Of a stretch of DNA of 29,181 bases, positions 13,885-21,312 are shown one piece after another. The notes beneath the pieces were generated by a model, which saw only the letters and a list, made by a program, of their open reading frames with translations, was not told where the DNA came from and searched no databases. Source of the DNA: an uncultured Bacilli bacterium (GTDB taxonomy: Bacteria > Bacillota_I > Bacilli_A > RF39 > UBA660); the NCBI GenBank assembly GCA_947632355.1, contig CANROY010000008.1, positions 1 to 29,181 of the forward strand. Direction: 5' to 3'. The position numbers were made by a program, and so were the translations under genes. Numbering within the stretch: the stretch's first letter is position 1; each line of letters opens with the position of its first letter.

Positions 13885-14937
13885 ATGGCAAAACGTAGGA
13901 AACAAAATAAAACGAAAAGTGTAGTACTAGGATTATTCCTTCTTACTATTGTTCTTTTTTTAGTTGTTCAGTTTATTCCTAGAGAGATAAAAGAAAATAC
14001 AACAAACGAAACACCACAAGAGACAGTGGAAAAACCAAAAGTTAAAATTATCGATTTAGAGAGTAATTCTAGACCAATTGCTGTTATGATTAACAATATT
14101 TCAACGGCAAGACCATATCATTCAGGTTTACAAGATGCTTATATGGTATATGAAATGATTGTAGAAGGTGGAATTACAAGATTAATGGCCATTTATAAAG
14201 ATGCCAATACCGAACGAATTGGTAGTATTCGTAGTTCTAGACATTATTATTTAGATTATGCTTTAGAAAATGATGCTATCTATGTTCACTGGGGTTATAG
14301 TGAGTATGCTTATAGTGATATTAATAAACTTCATATTAACAATTTAAATGGTTTAGTTTATGGTAATACCTATTTTTGGAAAGATAACTCTTTACCTGTT
14401 GCAACAGAACATAGAGCGTTCTCTTCTATGGAATTAATTAACAAAGGAATTGAAAAACTAGGTTATCGTAAAACAACCGAAGAAGCCCCATTACTTTCTT
14501 ATAGTGCTGAAGAATTAGATTTAGCATCTATGGAAGGTGTCATTCCGGCTAGTCAAGTGGATATTGTCTATTCAAAAAGTGTAACATCTTCTTATACCTA
14601 TGATAGTGAAAACAAAAATTATAAAAGAAGTGTTAATAATAAAGCCCATACTGATTATGTAACGAAAAAACAATATACGGCAAAGAATATTATTACGTAT
14701 CAAGTAAATAACTATACCATTAGTGGAGATGCTAAGGGTAGACAAAACTTAGAGAATATCGGTAGTGGAACTGGTTACTATATTAGTGAAGGTTACGCTG
14801 TACCAATCACTTGGGAAAAGAAAAGCCGTGAAGGTAAAACCGTTTATAAACTAAAAGATGGTACCCCATTGGTTGTAAATGATGGTAATACGTATATTCA
14901 AATTCAACCTAAGGGTGAAAAACTTACAATTTCATAA
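13885..14937 (+). CDS. DUF3048 domain protein (YerB-like), membrane anchored
   Basis: 350 aa from ATG 13885, with TAGGTGG upstream and an extended -10 (TGC then TATAAT, 13861-13866). Residues 1-11 are basic and 12-30 form a TM helix (SVVLGLFLLTIVLFLVVQF); the rest faces outside. The DUF3048 core is clear: RPIAVMINNISTARPYHSGLQDAYMVYEMIVEGGITRLMAIYKD, RIGSIRSSRHYYLDYALENDAIYVHWGYSEYA, and a C-terminal part with GYAVPITWEKKS and TPLVVNDGNTYIQIQP. Bacillus YerB is a lipoprotein with this fold; biochemical role not established to my knowledge. No lipobox cysteine is present here, so anchoring is by the TM helix. Confidence 0.85.
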   Translation: MAKRRKQNKTKSVVLGLFLLTIVLFLVVQFIPREIKENTTNETPQETVEKPKVKIIDLESNSRPIAVMINNISTARPYHSGLQDAYMVYEMIVEGGITRLMAIYKDANTERIGSIRSSRHYYLDYALENDAIYVHWGYSEYAYSDINKLHINNLNGLVYGNTYFWKDNSLPVATEHRAFSSMELINKGIEKLGYRKTTEEAPLLSYSAEELDLASMEGVIPASQVDIVYSKSVTSSYTYDSENKNYKRSVNNKAHTDYVTKKQYTAKNIITYQVNNYTISGDAKGRQNLENIGSGTGYYISEGYAVPITWEKKSREGKTVYKLKDGTPLVVNDGNTYIQIQPKGEKLTIS

Positions 14938-14979
14938 ATAGGAATCGATTTCATATATTAGAATAGGGAGGATAAAAAA

Positions 14980-15297
14980 ATGCAAACTTTTATTGATTTT
15001 TTAGTAAACAATTATTTGTGGTTTATCATTATTTCTTTTATCTTAATCTTTGCATTAATTGGTTATCTAGTGGATACAAATGAAAAGAAAAATAAAGAAA
15101 TGATTGAAGATAATGAAGTAGATGCACCGGTAGTTGAAAACATTAAAGTAGAAGATACAACAGAAAGTGCCAATATGGATATGGGAATAGAAGAAAAAAC
15201 GTTACAAAAGGATGTTATCTCCGTAGCAGAAGAACCATTAATTAACAATACTCCAGTAGAAGAAAAAAAGGAAGAAACTGAAGTTTTAGACATTTAA
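14980..15297 (+). CDS. Small one-TM protein with acidic tail
   Basis: 105 aa, AGGGAGG ribosome binding site. A single N-terminal TM helix (LWFIIISFILIFALIGYLV, about 13-31) is followed by a long, low-complexity acidic tail rich in Glu, Asp, Val and Asn that is probably disordered. With few positive charges before the helix and DTNEKKNKE just after it, the tail is most likely cytoplasmic (N-out). It starts 42 nt after the DUF3048 gene without a clear promoter, so the two are probably cotranscribed. Function unknown; the shape resembles small scaffolding membrane proteins. Confidence 0.65.
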   Translation: MQTFIDFLVNNYLWFIIISFILIFALIGYLVDTNEKKNKEMIEDNEVDAPVVENIKVEDTTESANMDMGIEEKTLQKDVISVAEEPLINNTPVEEKKEETEVLDI

Positions 15298-15323
15298 AAA
15301 TAGGAAAAAATTCCTATTTTTTT
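15296..15323. terminator. Bidirectional terminator between two convergent one-TM protein genes
   Basis: AAAAATAGGAA (15296-15306) pairs with TTCCTATTTTT (15311-15321) around AAAA, with T residues on to 15323. The A-run on the other side supports use in both directions. Confidence 0.8.
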
Positions 15324-15976
15324 GTGACTATACATTCTTTATCTTTACAAGTTAATCTTTGTTCTACTGTCTTTTCTTTATTTGGACATTTTAAATAGAT
15401 TTTTAAACGATATTCTTCATTCATTGTTTTGGTTAAAATAATATAACTATCGATGGTATCACAAGAATTTCCTTTTTCATCATTCACTTCTGTAAGGATT
15501 TCTAAGTTTTGCATTTCTTTTAAAATAAAGGAAGTAGAATCTCCAATATTTTGAGGCAATGTATTTTCTTTAAAATAAGCAATTGTAGCATCTGTAATTC
15601 GAGTAATGTTGTTATTAAAGTTTTCATTTAATTTTTCTTGATGCTTTCGAATTCTAGAAATGGTAAAGATAAGAAGCATCATTACAAGTACAAGTACTAC
15701 TAATTCCGTAATTAACTTTTTATAATCAATTCTTTTTAAAATAGGTGGTATGTTGATTGAAAATTGTATTTTTTTCTTAGCCGTTTTCTTTTTCTTTGTT
15801 GGAGTCTTTTTCTTCGCTACCACTTTTTTTGGCGTTTCCCTTTTTTTAGTAGTCGGTTTCGTTGTTACTTTTTTCTTAGGTTCTTTTACCTTTTTTTCCT
15901 CTTTTTTTACCTCTTCTTTTTTAGGAGTTGTTTCTTTTTTTCTTTTTTTATACTTAATTTCTTTTTCTTCGTACAT
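15314..15976 (-). CDS. Bitopic protein with Lys-rich cytoplasmic domain
   Basis: 220 aa from ATG 15976, SD AAGAAGGAA. A longer frame from a GTG at 16030 starts inside the promoter. Residues 1-80 are extremely lysine-rich with PKK, TTKK and TPTKKKK repeats, a charge pattern suited to nucleic acid or phospholipid binding. A TM helix follows (LVVLVLVMMLLIFTI, about 97-113), then an extracellular domain with ATIAYFKENTLP and cysteines near NSCDT, LKCPN, LTCKD and ECIVT. The outer part resembles small pilin-like or sensor modules but I cannot name it. Monocistronic and divergent from ssrA. Confidence 0.65.
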   Translation of the reverse strand: MYEEKEIKYKKRKKETTPKKEEVKKEEKKVKEPKKKVTTKPTTKKRETPKKVVAKKKTPTKKKKTAKKKIQFSINIPPILKRIDYKKLITELVVLVLVMMLLIFTISRIRKHQEKLNENFNNNITRITDATIAYFKENTLPQNIGDSTSFILKEMQNLEILTEVNDEKGNSCDTIDSYIILTKTMNEEYRLKIYLKCPNKEKTVEQRLTCKDKECIVTKK

Positions 15977-16001
15977 AATACATTCCTTCTTTTGGTTTTT
16001 T

Positions 16002-16030
16002 ATTATACAATAAATCACAACTATTGTCAC
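16002..16030 (-). promoter_or_regulatory. Promoter of the Lys-rich bitopic protein gene
   Basis: On the minus strand GTGACA (16030-16025), 17-bp spacer, TATAAT (16007-16002). One mismatch to TTGACA. It is back-to-back with the ssrA promoter (TGC TAATAT, -10 at 16063-16068). Confidence 0.7.
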
Positions 16031-16076
16031 ATAATTTTATGGAATTTTTTTAAATTTTATGCTAATATACTTACAC

Positions 16077-16428
16077 GGGGCAGTAAATGGCTTTCGACAA
16101 TTATTACTAGATATGATGGCAAGTGGTAGGCATACCTTAAATGCACCAAAAAAATAAACAACAAAACAAATAGTTTTGCTCCTGCTTTTGCCTAATTAAA
16201 GGTGTGGGAGACTTCTACTTACTTTCTCTTATAGGGTAAGATAGGGGTTCATAAATATAAGATATATTATAGAGATTGTTTAAGTTTCTATAACGAACTT
16301 TTATTAAACTAGTTATATAATAGGTACGCTATAGCCGGTTATATAATGAAATTGAAATCTAGCTAAACTTGTAGAAATTGTATCATAGGATATTTTGGAC
16401 AGGGGTTCGACCCCCCTCTGCTCCACCA
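16077..16428 (+). ncRNA. ssrA: Transfer-messenger RNA (tmRNA)
   Basis: About 352 nt, one-piece form. The acceptor stem is GGGGCAG (16077-16083) with CTGCTCC (16418-16424), then A and encoded CCA (16426-16428); its third pair is G-U, the alanyl-tRNA synthetase identity element. The T arm is AGGGG / TTCGACC / CCCCT (16401-16417). A message-like stretch ends GCT CCT GCT TTT GCC TAA (16178-16195), so the tag ends ...NNKTNSFAPAFA. The resume codon is not certain: in this frame ACC or AAA near 16145-16150 would be used, whereas GCA at 16143 reads into an early stop. tmRNA with SmpB rescues stalled ribosomes. It has its own extended -10 at 16063-16068. Confidence 0.93.
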
Positions 16429-16486
16429 AATTTGTTAAAAATTGTTCGCATTATTTGAACTTAATATAAAGATAGATGGAGGTTTT

Positions 16487-17053
16487 ATGAATAGTGAAAG
16501 TAATTTTCCAATAAAATATGCTATATTGGAATTAAAAGAAAAAGGTGGCTATATTACGAATTATAAAGATATTGTTAGAGGATATATTGTTTCCAAATGT
16601 TGGGTAGTTGAATCTTCTATCAAGTATTTTTCAGATGGAAATAGTAAACTTTTTCATAAAGTAATATTTCCTTATCAAGATTTAAATACATTAAAAACTG
16701 CATTACGTAATAATGATGAATATATAGGAGAAAGAGTTACTATAAATTATGATTGTAATTATAATCCTTATCCGGTTGATATTGTTTCAGAATTGTTTGA
16801 CTCTTATGAAGAGGCTAAAAGTATAGCAGAAGAAAAAAATAAAGAAATGAAAAAAAATATTGCTTCAAAAATTTACTTTAGTATTTCAGATCCTAGATTT
16901 AAACAAACCTTATCTAATTATGAACATGAATTTGTAGAACAATTATCGAATTGTCAATTATTTGAAAAATTGGCCATATTAGAAACGGAAGATATGACTA
17001 TTACAGAAAGTATAAATCAAGAGAATGGCCTTCCATTATTAAAAAAGTTATAA
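16487..17053 (+). CDS. Unknown protein directly downstream of ssrA
   Basis: 188 aa from ATG 16487 with ATGGAGG 7 nt upstream; an in-frame ATG at 16442 has no site. Not recognised. It begins MNSESNFPIKYAILELKEKGG and contains YITNYKDIVRGYIVSKCWVVE, a polar region with NYDCNYNPYPVDIVSELFDSYEEA, a Lys-rich helix and an acidic C-terminus. No signal peptide or TM segment, so cytoplasmic. It starts 59 nt after the 3' end of tmRNA, a common insertion point for islands, and is followed by a terminator, so it is a single-gene unit. AT content is as high as in the other accessory genes. Confidence 0.6.
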   Translation: MNSESNFPIKYAILELKEKGGYITNYKDIVRGYIVSKCWVVESSIKYFSDGNSKLFHKVIFPYQDLNTLKTALRNNDEYIGERVTINYDCNYNPYPVDIVSELFDSYEEAKSIAEEKNKEMKKNIASKIYFSISDPRFKQTLSNYEHEFVEQLSNCQLFEKLAILETEDMTITESINQENGLPLLKKL

Positions 17054-17095
17054 AAAAATAACAATAGAAAATCGGAAAAATACGAGATAAATAAG

Positions 17096-17134
17096 AACTA
17101 CTTATCAAATTTAAATTGAAAGTAGTTTTATTTT
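17096..17134 (+). terminator. Terminator between the post-ssrA gene and the XRE-CYTH gene
   Basis: AACTACTT (17096-17103) pairs with AAGTAGTT (17120-17127); the 16-nt loop can form a further short TCAA/TTGA stem. A T-rich run follows to 17134. Confidence 0.6.
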
Positions 17135-17176
17135 GGCAATTTAGAAAAATACACTTATGTAGTAGAAAAAATTCAA

Positions 17177-17220
17177 TCTACAATTTGTAGAGATAATTTT
17201 TTATAATAGGATGGTATAAT
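17177..17220 (+). promoter_or_regulatory. Palindromic operator and extended -10 promoter of the XRE-CYTH gene
   Basis: TCTACAA (17177-17183) and TTGTAGA (17185-17191) form a perfect 15-bp palindrome with a single central T. The extended -10, TGG TATAAT, lies at 17212-17220, so the palindrome ends right at the expected -35. This is where an XRE protein would bind to control its own gene. Confidence 0.6.
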
Positions 17221-17238
17221 TATTTTGGTGATAAAATT

Positions 17239-17997
17239 ATGAACTTAGGTGAAAGAATTTCAGAATTAAGAAAATCAAAAAAAATATCTCAAGAAGAACT
17301 TGCTAAACAACTTTTTGTTTCAAATAAAACCATTTCTAGTTGGGAAACAAATAGAACAGAACCGGGATTAGAAGACATAGTTAGGTTAAGTGAAATATTT
17401 GAGTGTAGTGTTGTATATCTTATTTATGGTGATATTAAAAAAAATGATATTGAAACAGAAATAAAAATTCGTGTCACTCATGATAAATTTACAAGTTTAA
17501 ATTTATATATGCAAAAAAATGCTCAATTTTTGAATAGTAGTCAGCAAATTGATAAATATTATCAACCAACTTATAGAAAGTTTTTAAATGATGATAAAGA
17601 TATTAATGAATGGTTAAGAATTGGTATAAGGGGAAACAAAAAGATTTTAAATTACAAAAATTGGCATAACAATATGTATTGTGACGAATATGAAGTAGAA
17701 ATTGACAACGAAACAAATTTAAGTAAAATTTTTGAAATATTGGGTTTAGAAGAAATCGCTATTGTTAATAAGACTAGAACTAAATATTTTTATTTAAATA
17801 AATATGAAGTAGCTTTAGATTATGTAAAAGATTTAGGTTACTTTATAGAAATTGAAGTAAAAAAATATGATGAAGAAGCTGTTGAAGAATATTATAATTT
17901 ATTAAAATTAGCCCAAAAACTTGAATTAAATTTAAATGATATAGATAAAAGAGGCTATCCATATCATATGATTTTTAAAGAAAAAATTGATATGTAG
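17239..17997 (+). CDS. XRE DNA-binding domain fused to a CYTH triphosphate-binding domain
   Basis: 252 aa, SD GGTGATAAAATT before ATG. Residues 1-64 are a Cro/CI helix-turn-helix (ISELRKSKKISQEELAKQLFVSNKTISSWETNRTEPG). Residues 70-250 match the CYTH fold (CyaB class IV adenylyl cyclase / thiamine triphosphatase) by its hallmarks: E72-T-E74-I-K76 (ExExK), LRIGIR with R127 and R131, K140, DEYEVEID with E152/E154, K178-x-R180, and the D194-Y-V-K-D-L-G-Y-F-I-E-I-E strand. The basic and acidic residues lining the CYTH tunnel for triphosphate and metal all appear present. In family terms the domain binds or cleaves an organic or inorganic triphosphate. Linked to a DNA-binding domain it probably acts as a ligand-sensing repressor; that is inference. 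Confidence 0.85.
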   Translation: MNLGERISELRKSKKISQEELAKQLFVSNKTISSWETNRTEPGLEDIVRLSEIFECSVVYLIYGDIKKNDIETEIKIRVTHDKFTSLNLYMQKNAQFLNSSQQIDKYYQPTYRKFLNDDKDINEWLRIGIRGNKKILNYKNWHNNMYCDEYEVEIDNETNLSKIFEILGLEEIAIVNKTRTKYFYLNKYEVALDYVKDLGYFIEIEVKKYDEEAVEEYYNLLKLAQKLELNLNDIDKRGYPYHMIFKEKIDM

Positions 17998-17998
17998 A

Positions 17999-18073
17999 TT
18001 GAAAGTTGCACTCCTTGTAATTTAAAACATAGGTTCGTAATATTTAACATTATGGGCCTTTTTCACTGATTAA
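17999..18073 (+). repeat. Terminator-like element, copy 1
   Basis: Begins TTGAAAGTTGC 1 nt after the XRE-CYTH stop codon and ends ATTATGGGCC, TTTTTCAC. A diverged copy with the same two ends lies at 28615-28671. In this copy the inner stem is weak (CGTAAT/ATTATG). Probably an intrinsic terminator carried along with accessory genes. Confidence 0.5.
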
Positions 18074-18148
18074 GATAAATTTCTTTAAAAAAATAACCAT
18101 ATAGATGAATTTATGCTATAATAATATAAATTTAGGAGGTTTATAGTT

Positions 18149-18889
18149 ATGAAAGAATCTACATTAAAAGAAGTAAGAGAAGAATATAATAGAATAAAAA
18201 AAGAAAGGGAAACCTTAATATCCTATAGAAATGAATTAATAGAATTAGCGAATGATGAAAACGTAAAAAGATTTTTAGAACTTTCAAAATTAGTAAATCA
18301 AGATTATATAGGGCCATCTGAAGAAACAATGATTAAGAGTGCATATAATAGAGTTCCTGAGGCATTTGGAAGTCAAAATAAAAATAGCAATCATATTATG
18401 GTTTTTATGGGAAGTTATATTGAAAATGATTCTAATGAGGAAATAGGTGATTCCATAACCTATGAAAGAGATCCAGATACGAGTTATAAATCTTTTCTAG
18501 ATTTGGAAACAGGGGAATGGATGAACATTGAAAGAGACAAATGCTTAGAATTTGAAACGGAACATATAACGTTATATCTTCCTATTTCTGAATATACAGA
18601 AGAGGAATATTATAAAAAATATATTGAATTACAAAAATGGTTTAGAGAGCAATTAATACATCATTCTCAATCTTATGTTATTAAAAAACTACAAGAAAAA
18701 TACGAGAGAGAATATAAAAAAATATATTGTAATTTTCAAAGGATTGATACAATAGCCGATTTGCCTATTGATGAATATGTAAAAACACATTCTGAAGATG
18801 GATTTATAGAAAATTATTGCTTAAATGAAGAAGAATTAATGAGAGTCAGATTATATAGAAGACAACAAAGTGAAAAAAATAATAAATAA
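18149..18889 (+). CDS. Unknown coiled-coil protein
   Basis: 246 aa, strong SD TAGGAGG and extended -10 TGC TATAAT (18117-18122). Not recognised. Residues 1-48 are a charged coiled coil (KEVREEYNRIKKERETLISYRNELIEL). A central part (about 70-150) has HIMVFMGSYIENDSNEEIG, SYKSFLDLETGEWMNIE and HITLYLPISEYTEEEYYKKY and looks like a small alpha/beta domain. The C-terminal third is helical and charged. No TM segment, so cytoplasmic. A separate transcript with its own terminator; nothing nearby suggests a partner. Confidence 0.6.
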   Translation: MKESTLKEVREEYNRIKKERETLISYRNELIELANDENVKRFLELSKLVNQDYIGPSEETMIKSAYNRVPEAFGSQNKNSNHIMVFMGSYIENDSNEEIGDSITYERDPDTSYKSFLDLETGEWMNIERDKCLEFETEHITLYLPISEYTEEEYYKKYIELQKWFREQLIHHSQSYVIKKLQEKYEREYKKIYCNFQRIDTIADLPIDEYVKTHSEDGFIENYCLNEEELMRVRLYRRQQSEKNNK

Positions 18890-18915
18890 GTATACCATTA
18901 GAGTCAATTGATAAT

Positions 18916-18943
18916 AAACTCGGATTTTATAGTTCGAGTTTTT
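18916..18943 (+). terminator. Terminator after the coiled-coil protein gene
   Basis: AAACTCG (18916-18922) pairs with CGAGTTT (18935-18941) around a 12-nt loop, with T residues following. Confidence 0.65.
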
Positions 18944-18987
18944 ATATGCATTTTTATTTTGCTTTTGCATATACTAATAGTAGAAAC

Positions 18988-19016
18988 TTGACGTACGTAA
19001 AAAAGTACGTTATAAT
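18988..19016 (+). promoter_or_regulatory. Promoter with spacer operator for the YefM/YoeB pair
   Basis: TTGACG (18988-18993), 17-bp spacer, TATAAT (19011-19016). The spacer carries ACGTAC (18991-18996) and GTACGT (19005-19010), 14 bp apart centre to centre. Bound antitoxin or antitoxin-toxin complex here would cover both promoter boxes, the usual autoregulation of this family. Confidence 0.75.
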
Positions 19017-19035
19017 ACAAATGAGGTGATTAATA

Positions 19036-19293
19036 ATGAGTACAATAAATATAACGAATGCTAGAGCAAATCTATATCAATTAGTATCAGACGTTAATGT
19101 AGGTTTTAATCCCATTACTATTGTAAATAATAAGGGTAAAAACGCAGTATTAATTTCAGAAGATGAATGGAAAAATATTGAAGAAACTTTATTTTTATCA
19201 AGTATTCCAGGATTTATAGACAATATAAATGACATAAGAAAAAATGAAGATTGGAATTCTGCTAAAGAGTACAAAAAGGATGAAGAATGGTAG
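19036..19293 (+). CDS. Phd/YefM-family antitoxin
   Basis: 85 aa, SD GAGGTGA. The N-terminal DNA-binding part reads MSTINITNARANLYQLVSDVN, with PITIVNNKGKNAVLISEDEWKNIEETLFLSSIPG as the conserved core of the Phd/YefM fold; an acidic, likely disordered C-terminus (DIRKNEDWNSAKEYKKDEEW) would wrap the toxin. It represses its own operon, neutralises the toxin and is degraded by proteases under stress in known members. The toxin gene overlaps its end by 7 nt, which ties their translation together. Confidence 0.93.
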   Translation: MSTINITNARANLYQLVSDVNVGFNPITIVNNKGKNAVLISEDEWKNIEETLFLSSIPGFIDNINDIRKNEDWNSAKEYKKDEEW

Positions 19294-19562
19294 AATTATA
19301 TACAATTAAGTTTTCAAAACAAGCAGAGAAAGATAAATTAAAATTAAAAAGTTCTAATCTTGATAAAAATTGTAAAAATATATTAAATTTGATGATGGAA
19401 AATCCATTTTGTTACCCTCCTTCTTATGAAAAATTAACAGGTGAGTTATCTGGACTGTATTCTAGGAGAATCAATAGACAACATAGAATTGTTTATGAAG
19501 TGGATGAAGAAAAAAAAGAAATTCACATTATTCGAATGTGGACTCATTATGATAAAATGTAG
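19287..19562 (+). CDS. YoeB/Txe-family ribosome-dependent mRNA endonuclease toxin
   Basis: 91 aa, ATG 19287 within the end of the antitoxin gene. The RelE/YoeB fold is evident from IKFSKQAEKDKLKLKSSNL, YPPSYEKLTGELSGLYSRRINRQHRIVYEV and the C-terminal MWTHYDKM. The Glu of YEKLTGELSG, the Arg of INRQHR and the terminal His-Tyr correspond to the catalytic set known for E. coli YoeB, so the enzyme looks active. It cuts mRNA in the ribosomal A site. The pair is a class II system that may stabilise this accessory segment. Confidence 0.93.
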   Translation: MVELYTIKFSKQAEKDKLKLKSSNLDKNCKNILNLMMENPFCYPPSYEKLTGELSGLYSRRINRQHRIVYEVDEEKKEIHIIRMWTHYDKM

Positions 19563-19629
19563 TTATTGTGATTACGTTTTATAAAAATGTATTATAATAA
19601 TATTATTCAAATTAAAGGGGAGAATGAAT

Positions 19630-20070
19630 ATGGAAGCAGTTAAATTAGTAGCAGAAAAAAACGAATATTTTAGAGAATGGATTATTGAAGAATGGAAACA
19701 TCATAATACAGTAGATCCAATTTATAAATTGGTTATAAAAAAACCAACTGATATTAAATTTTCTAGAAATGAAAGATATTTTAAAATAATTTATGAGCAA
19801 CAAGAAGTTGGATTTATGGGAATTAAAGTTTATCAACACCAAATTTATTTATATAGATTATTTATTAAGGAAGATTATAGAAATAAAGGGATTGGTACAA
19901 AAGTTTTGCAACTATTAACTTTGATGTGTAAAAGAGATAATAAAGATTTATCATTAGATGTAATGAGTGGTAATGTACTTGCAAAGAAGTTATATAATGA
20001 TTTAGGCTTTAAAGAACACTACACGCATATGGTTTATAAAATAAATGATAATCCATATGAGAATAACTAA
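19630..20070 (+). CDS. GNAT-family N-acetyltransferase
   Basis: 146 aa from ATG 19630, 8 nt after AAAGGGGAG; the ATG at 19624 is too close to the SD. The acetyl-CoA-binding motif A is LYRLFIKEDYRNKGIGTKVLQLL (Arg-x-x-Gly-x-Gly at about residues 82-87). The C-terminal LSLDVMSGNVLAKKLYNDLGFKEHYTHMVYKI is motif B. Substrate unknown: the N-terminal acceptor half (EYFREWIIEEWKHHNTVDPIYK) does not point to a named subfamily. It is intact, unlike the broken GNAT genes near the right end of the window. It lies downstream of the toxin gene with its own AT-rich promoter region. Confidence 0.85.
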   Translation: MEAVKLVAEKNEYFREWIIEEWKHHNTVDPIYKLVIKKPTDIKFSRNERYFKIIYEQQEVGFMGIKVYQHQIYLYRLFIKEDYRNKGIGTKVLQLLTLMCKRDNKDLSLDVMSGNVLAKKLYNDLGFKEHYTHMVYKINDNPYENN

Positions 20071-20072
20071 AA

Positions 20073-20099
20073 AAGTAACAAGAAATGTTACTTACTAAA
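20073..20099 (-). terminator. Terminator of the YetF-like gene
   Basis: AAGTAAC (20073-20079) and GTTACTT (20087-20093) form a stem; on the minus strand it is followed by a T-run reading toward 20066. It overlaps the 3' end of the minus-strand gene and ends convergently with the GNAT gene. Confidence 0.65.
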
Positions 20100-20762
20100 T
20101 AATGTGATTTTATTATTTTTATCGATAGATAAAAGGGTAACTCTTTCTAAAAGAATTTCCTTTTCTTTTAAATAATTCGTAAGCCAATGATAACTTTTCT
20201 TGGCTTTTTTTAATTCTTCTTCATTTAATACACCATCTACAATGACTAAATGATTTAAAGTTTGCTTCTTACTATTTTTTTGAACTGTACTTTTTAAATC
20301 ATTACTCGTGATCGGTTGTGCTTTTCCTTTTAAAAGTATTGAAATATCCCCAGATGGTTCTAGAACAGCACAATCAAGTTCATTAATATCAAAGCATCCT
20401 TTTAAGCGACAATTTTCTAAGACTTTTGCAACACTTAACTTGGCTGTTTCTAAATTTTCATAATTAAAATCATTATTTTCAAAAAGTATTAATGGTTCTC
20501 CATCCATAATTTCTTCTACCGTATGATTATGATAAGAAAGTAAAGAAGAAAGATAACCGATAGCTCCAAAAACAACTAAGGCTAGAATTCCATCATACAA
20601 AGGCGTATCTAAACTAATAATAGTATCTGCTGCAATGGAACCAATCGTAATACTTAAAATATAATCATATAAAGTAAGATTTTTAATTTGTTTTTTACCT
20701 AAAAGTTTCACAATAATAAATAAAACAATAAACAGCACAATGGCACGAATAAGAATTTCCAT
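20088..20762 (-). CDS. YetF-family (DUF421) membrane protein
   Basis: 224 aa from ATG 20762 with AGGTGATAAAA. Two to three TM helices lie at the N-terminus: AIVLFIVLFIIVKLLG (about 6-21), DYILSITIGSIAADTII and LALVVFGAIGYLSSLLSYH (about 60-80). Family markers are GKKQIKNLTLYDYILSITIGSIAA and the soluble YetF domain with EEIMDGEPLILFENNDF, FDINELDCAVLEPSGDISILLK and LVIVDGVLNEEELKKAKKSYHWL. The C-terminal domain is cytoplasmic and often found in spore-forming Bacillota; molecular role unknown. Monocistronic. The upstream region holds a 16-bp AT palindrome (20789-20804). Confidence 0.88.
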   Translation of the reverse strand: MEILIRAIVLFIVLFIIVKLLGKKQIKNLTLYDYILSITIGSIAADTIISLDTPLYDGILALVVFGAIGYLSSLLSYHNHTVEEIMDGEPLILFENNDFNYENLETAKLSVAKVLENCRLKGCFDINELDCAVLEPSGDISILLKGKAQPITSNDLKSTVQKNSKKQTLNHLVIVDGVLNEEELKKAKKSYHWLTNYLKEKEILLERVTLLSIDKNNKITLFSK

Positions 20763-20845
20763 TTTTATCACCTGTTTTTAGTATGGCCTTATTTTTAAAA
20801 ATAATGTACTTTTTTGTCATATAGTAGCAAGTTTTCCCGATTTTA

Positions 20846-20874
20846 TTGACAAAATGAGCAAAAAAGTGTAGAGT
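20846..20874 (+). promoter_or_regulatory. Promoter of the 117-aa unknown gene
   Basis: Consensus TTGACA (20846-20851), 17-bp spacer, TAGAGT (20869-20874) preceded by TG. The weak -10 with a perfect -35 is unusual in this window and could indicate activator dependence. Confidence 0.5.
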
Positions 20875-20920
20875 AAAAAATCGTAATTCTTGTTTTTTTA
20901 ATACATTAGAAAGGAAAAAT

Positions 20921-21274
20921 ATGAAAAATAATATAAAATCAATCAAAAAATATAGAGAAGTTGCTAATCAACAATTAATAGCCTCTATATTAGAAACTTA
21001 TGAAAAAATAAAAGCTGGGTATACAATAGAAATGTTTTCTTTAGAAGATTTGCTGAATATTCGCCACTTTTATTCATATATTACTCTTAGTAGTGCAGTC
21101 GATATGCTAAGTGTTTGTCATAAAAGTGTTGCCTATGAAGAAATGCAAAGTTATGTGGGCAATTATCCTTATACAATTGAAATGAAAAAGGCGTTTTTAG
21201 AGCAATATTTAAAAGTAATAGAATATCAAAAAGTAGAAATGAATACCGAAGAAACTTCATTAAAATTGGCTTAA
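20921..21274 (+). CDS. Unknown small helical protein
   Basis: 117 aa, SD AGAAAGG before ATG. Not recognised. Entirely helical in appearance: basic N-terminus (MKNNIKSIKKYREVANQQLIAS), a middle with MFSLEDLLNIRHFYSYITLSSAVDMLSVCHKSVAY, and an amphipathic C-terminus ending TSLKLA. No TM segment. It has its own promoter and a very strong terminator, so it is a single-gene unit between the YetF-like gene and the HD gene. Confidence 0.55.
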   Translation: MKNNIKSIKKYREVANQQLIASILETYEKIKAGYTIEMFSLEDLLNIRHFYSYITLSSAVDMLSVCHKSVAYEEMQSYVGNYPYTIEMKKAFLEQYLKVIEYQKVEMNTEETSLKLA

Positions 21275-21276
21275 TG

Positions 21277-21312
21277 AAATAGTAGGATTTTAAAATCTTA
21301 CTATTTTCTTTG
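21277..21312 (+). terminator. Terminator after the 117-aa unknown gene
   Basis: A 15-bp near-perfect inverted repeat, AAATAGTAGGATTTT (21277-21291) with AAAATCTTACTATTT (21292-21306), followed by a T-rich stretch. Confidence 0.8.

Noticed and set aside
15750..16129. Phe/Leu-rich frames opposite the Lys-rich protein gene
   Set aside because: They are the antisense of Lys codons (AAA/AAG read as TTT/CTT); no ribosome binding site, and one runs into tmRNA.
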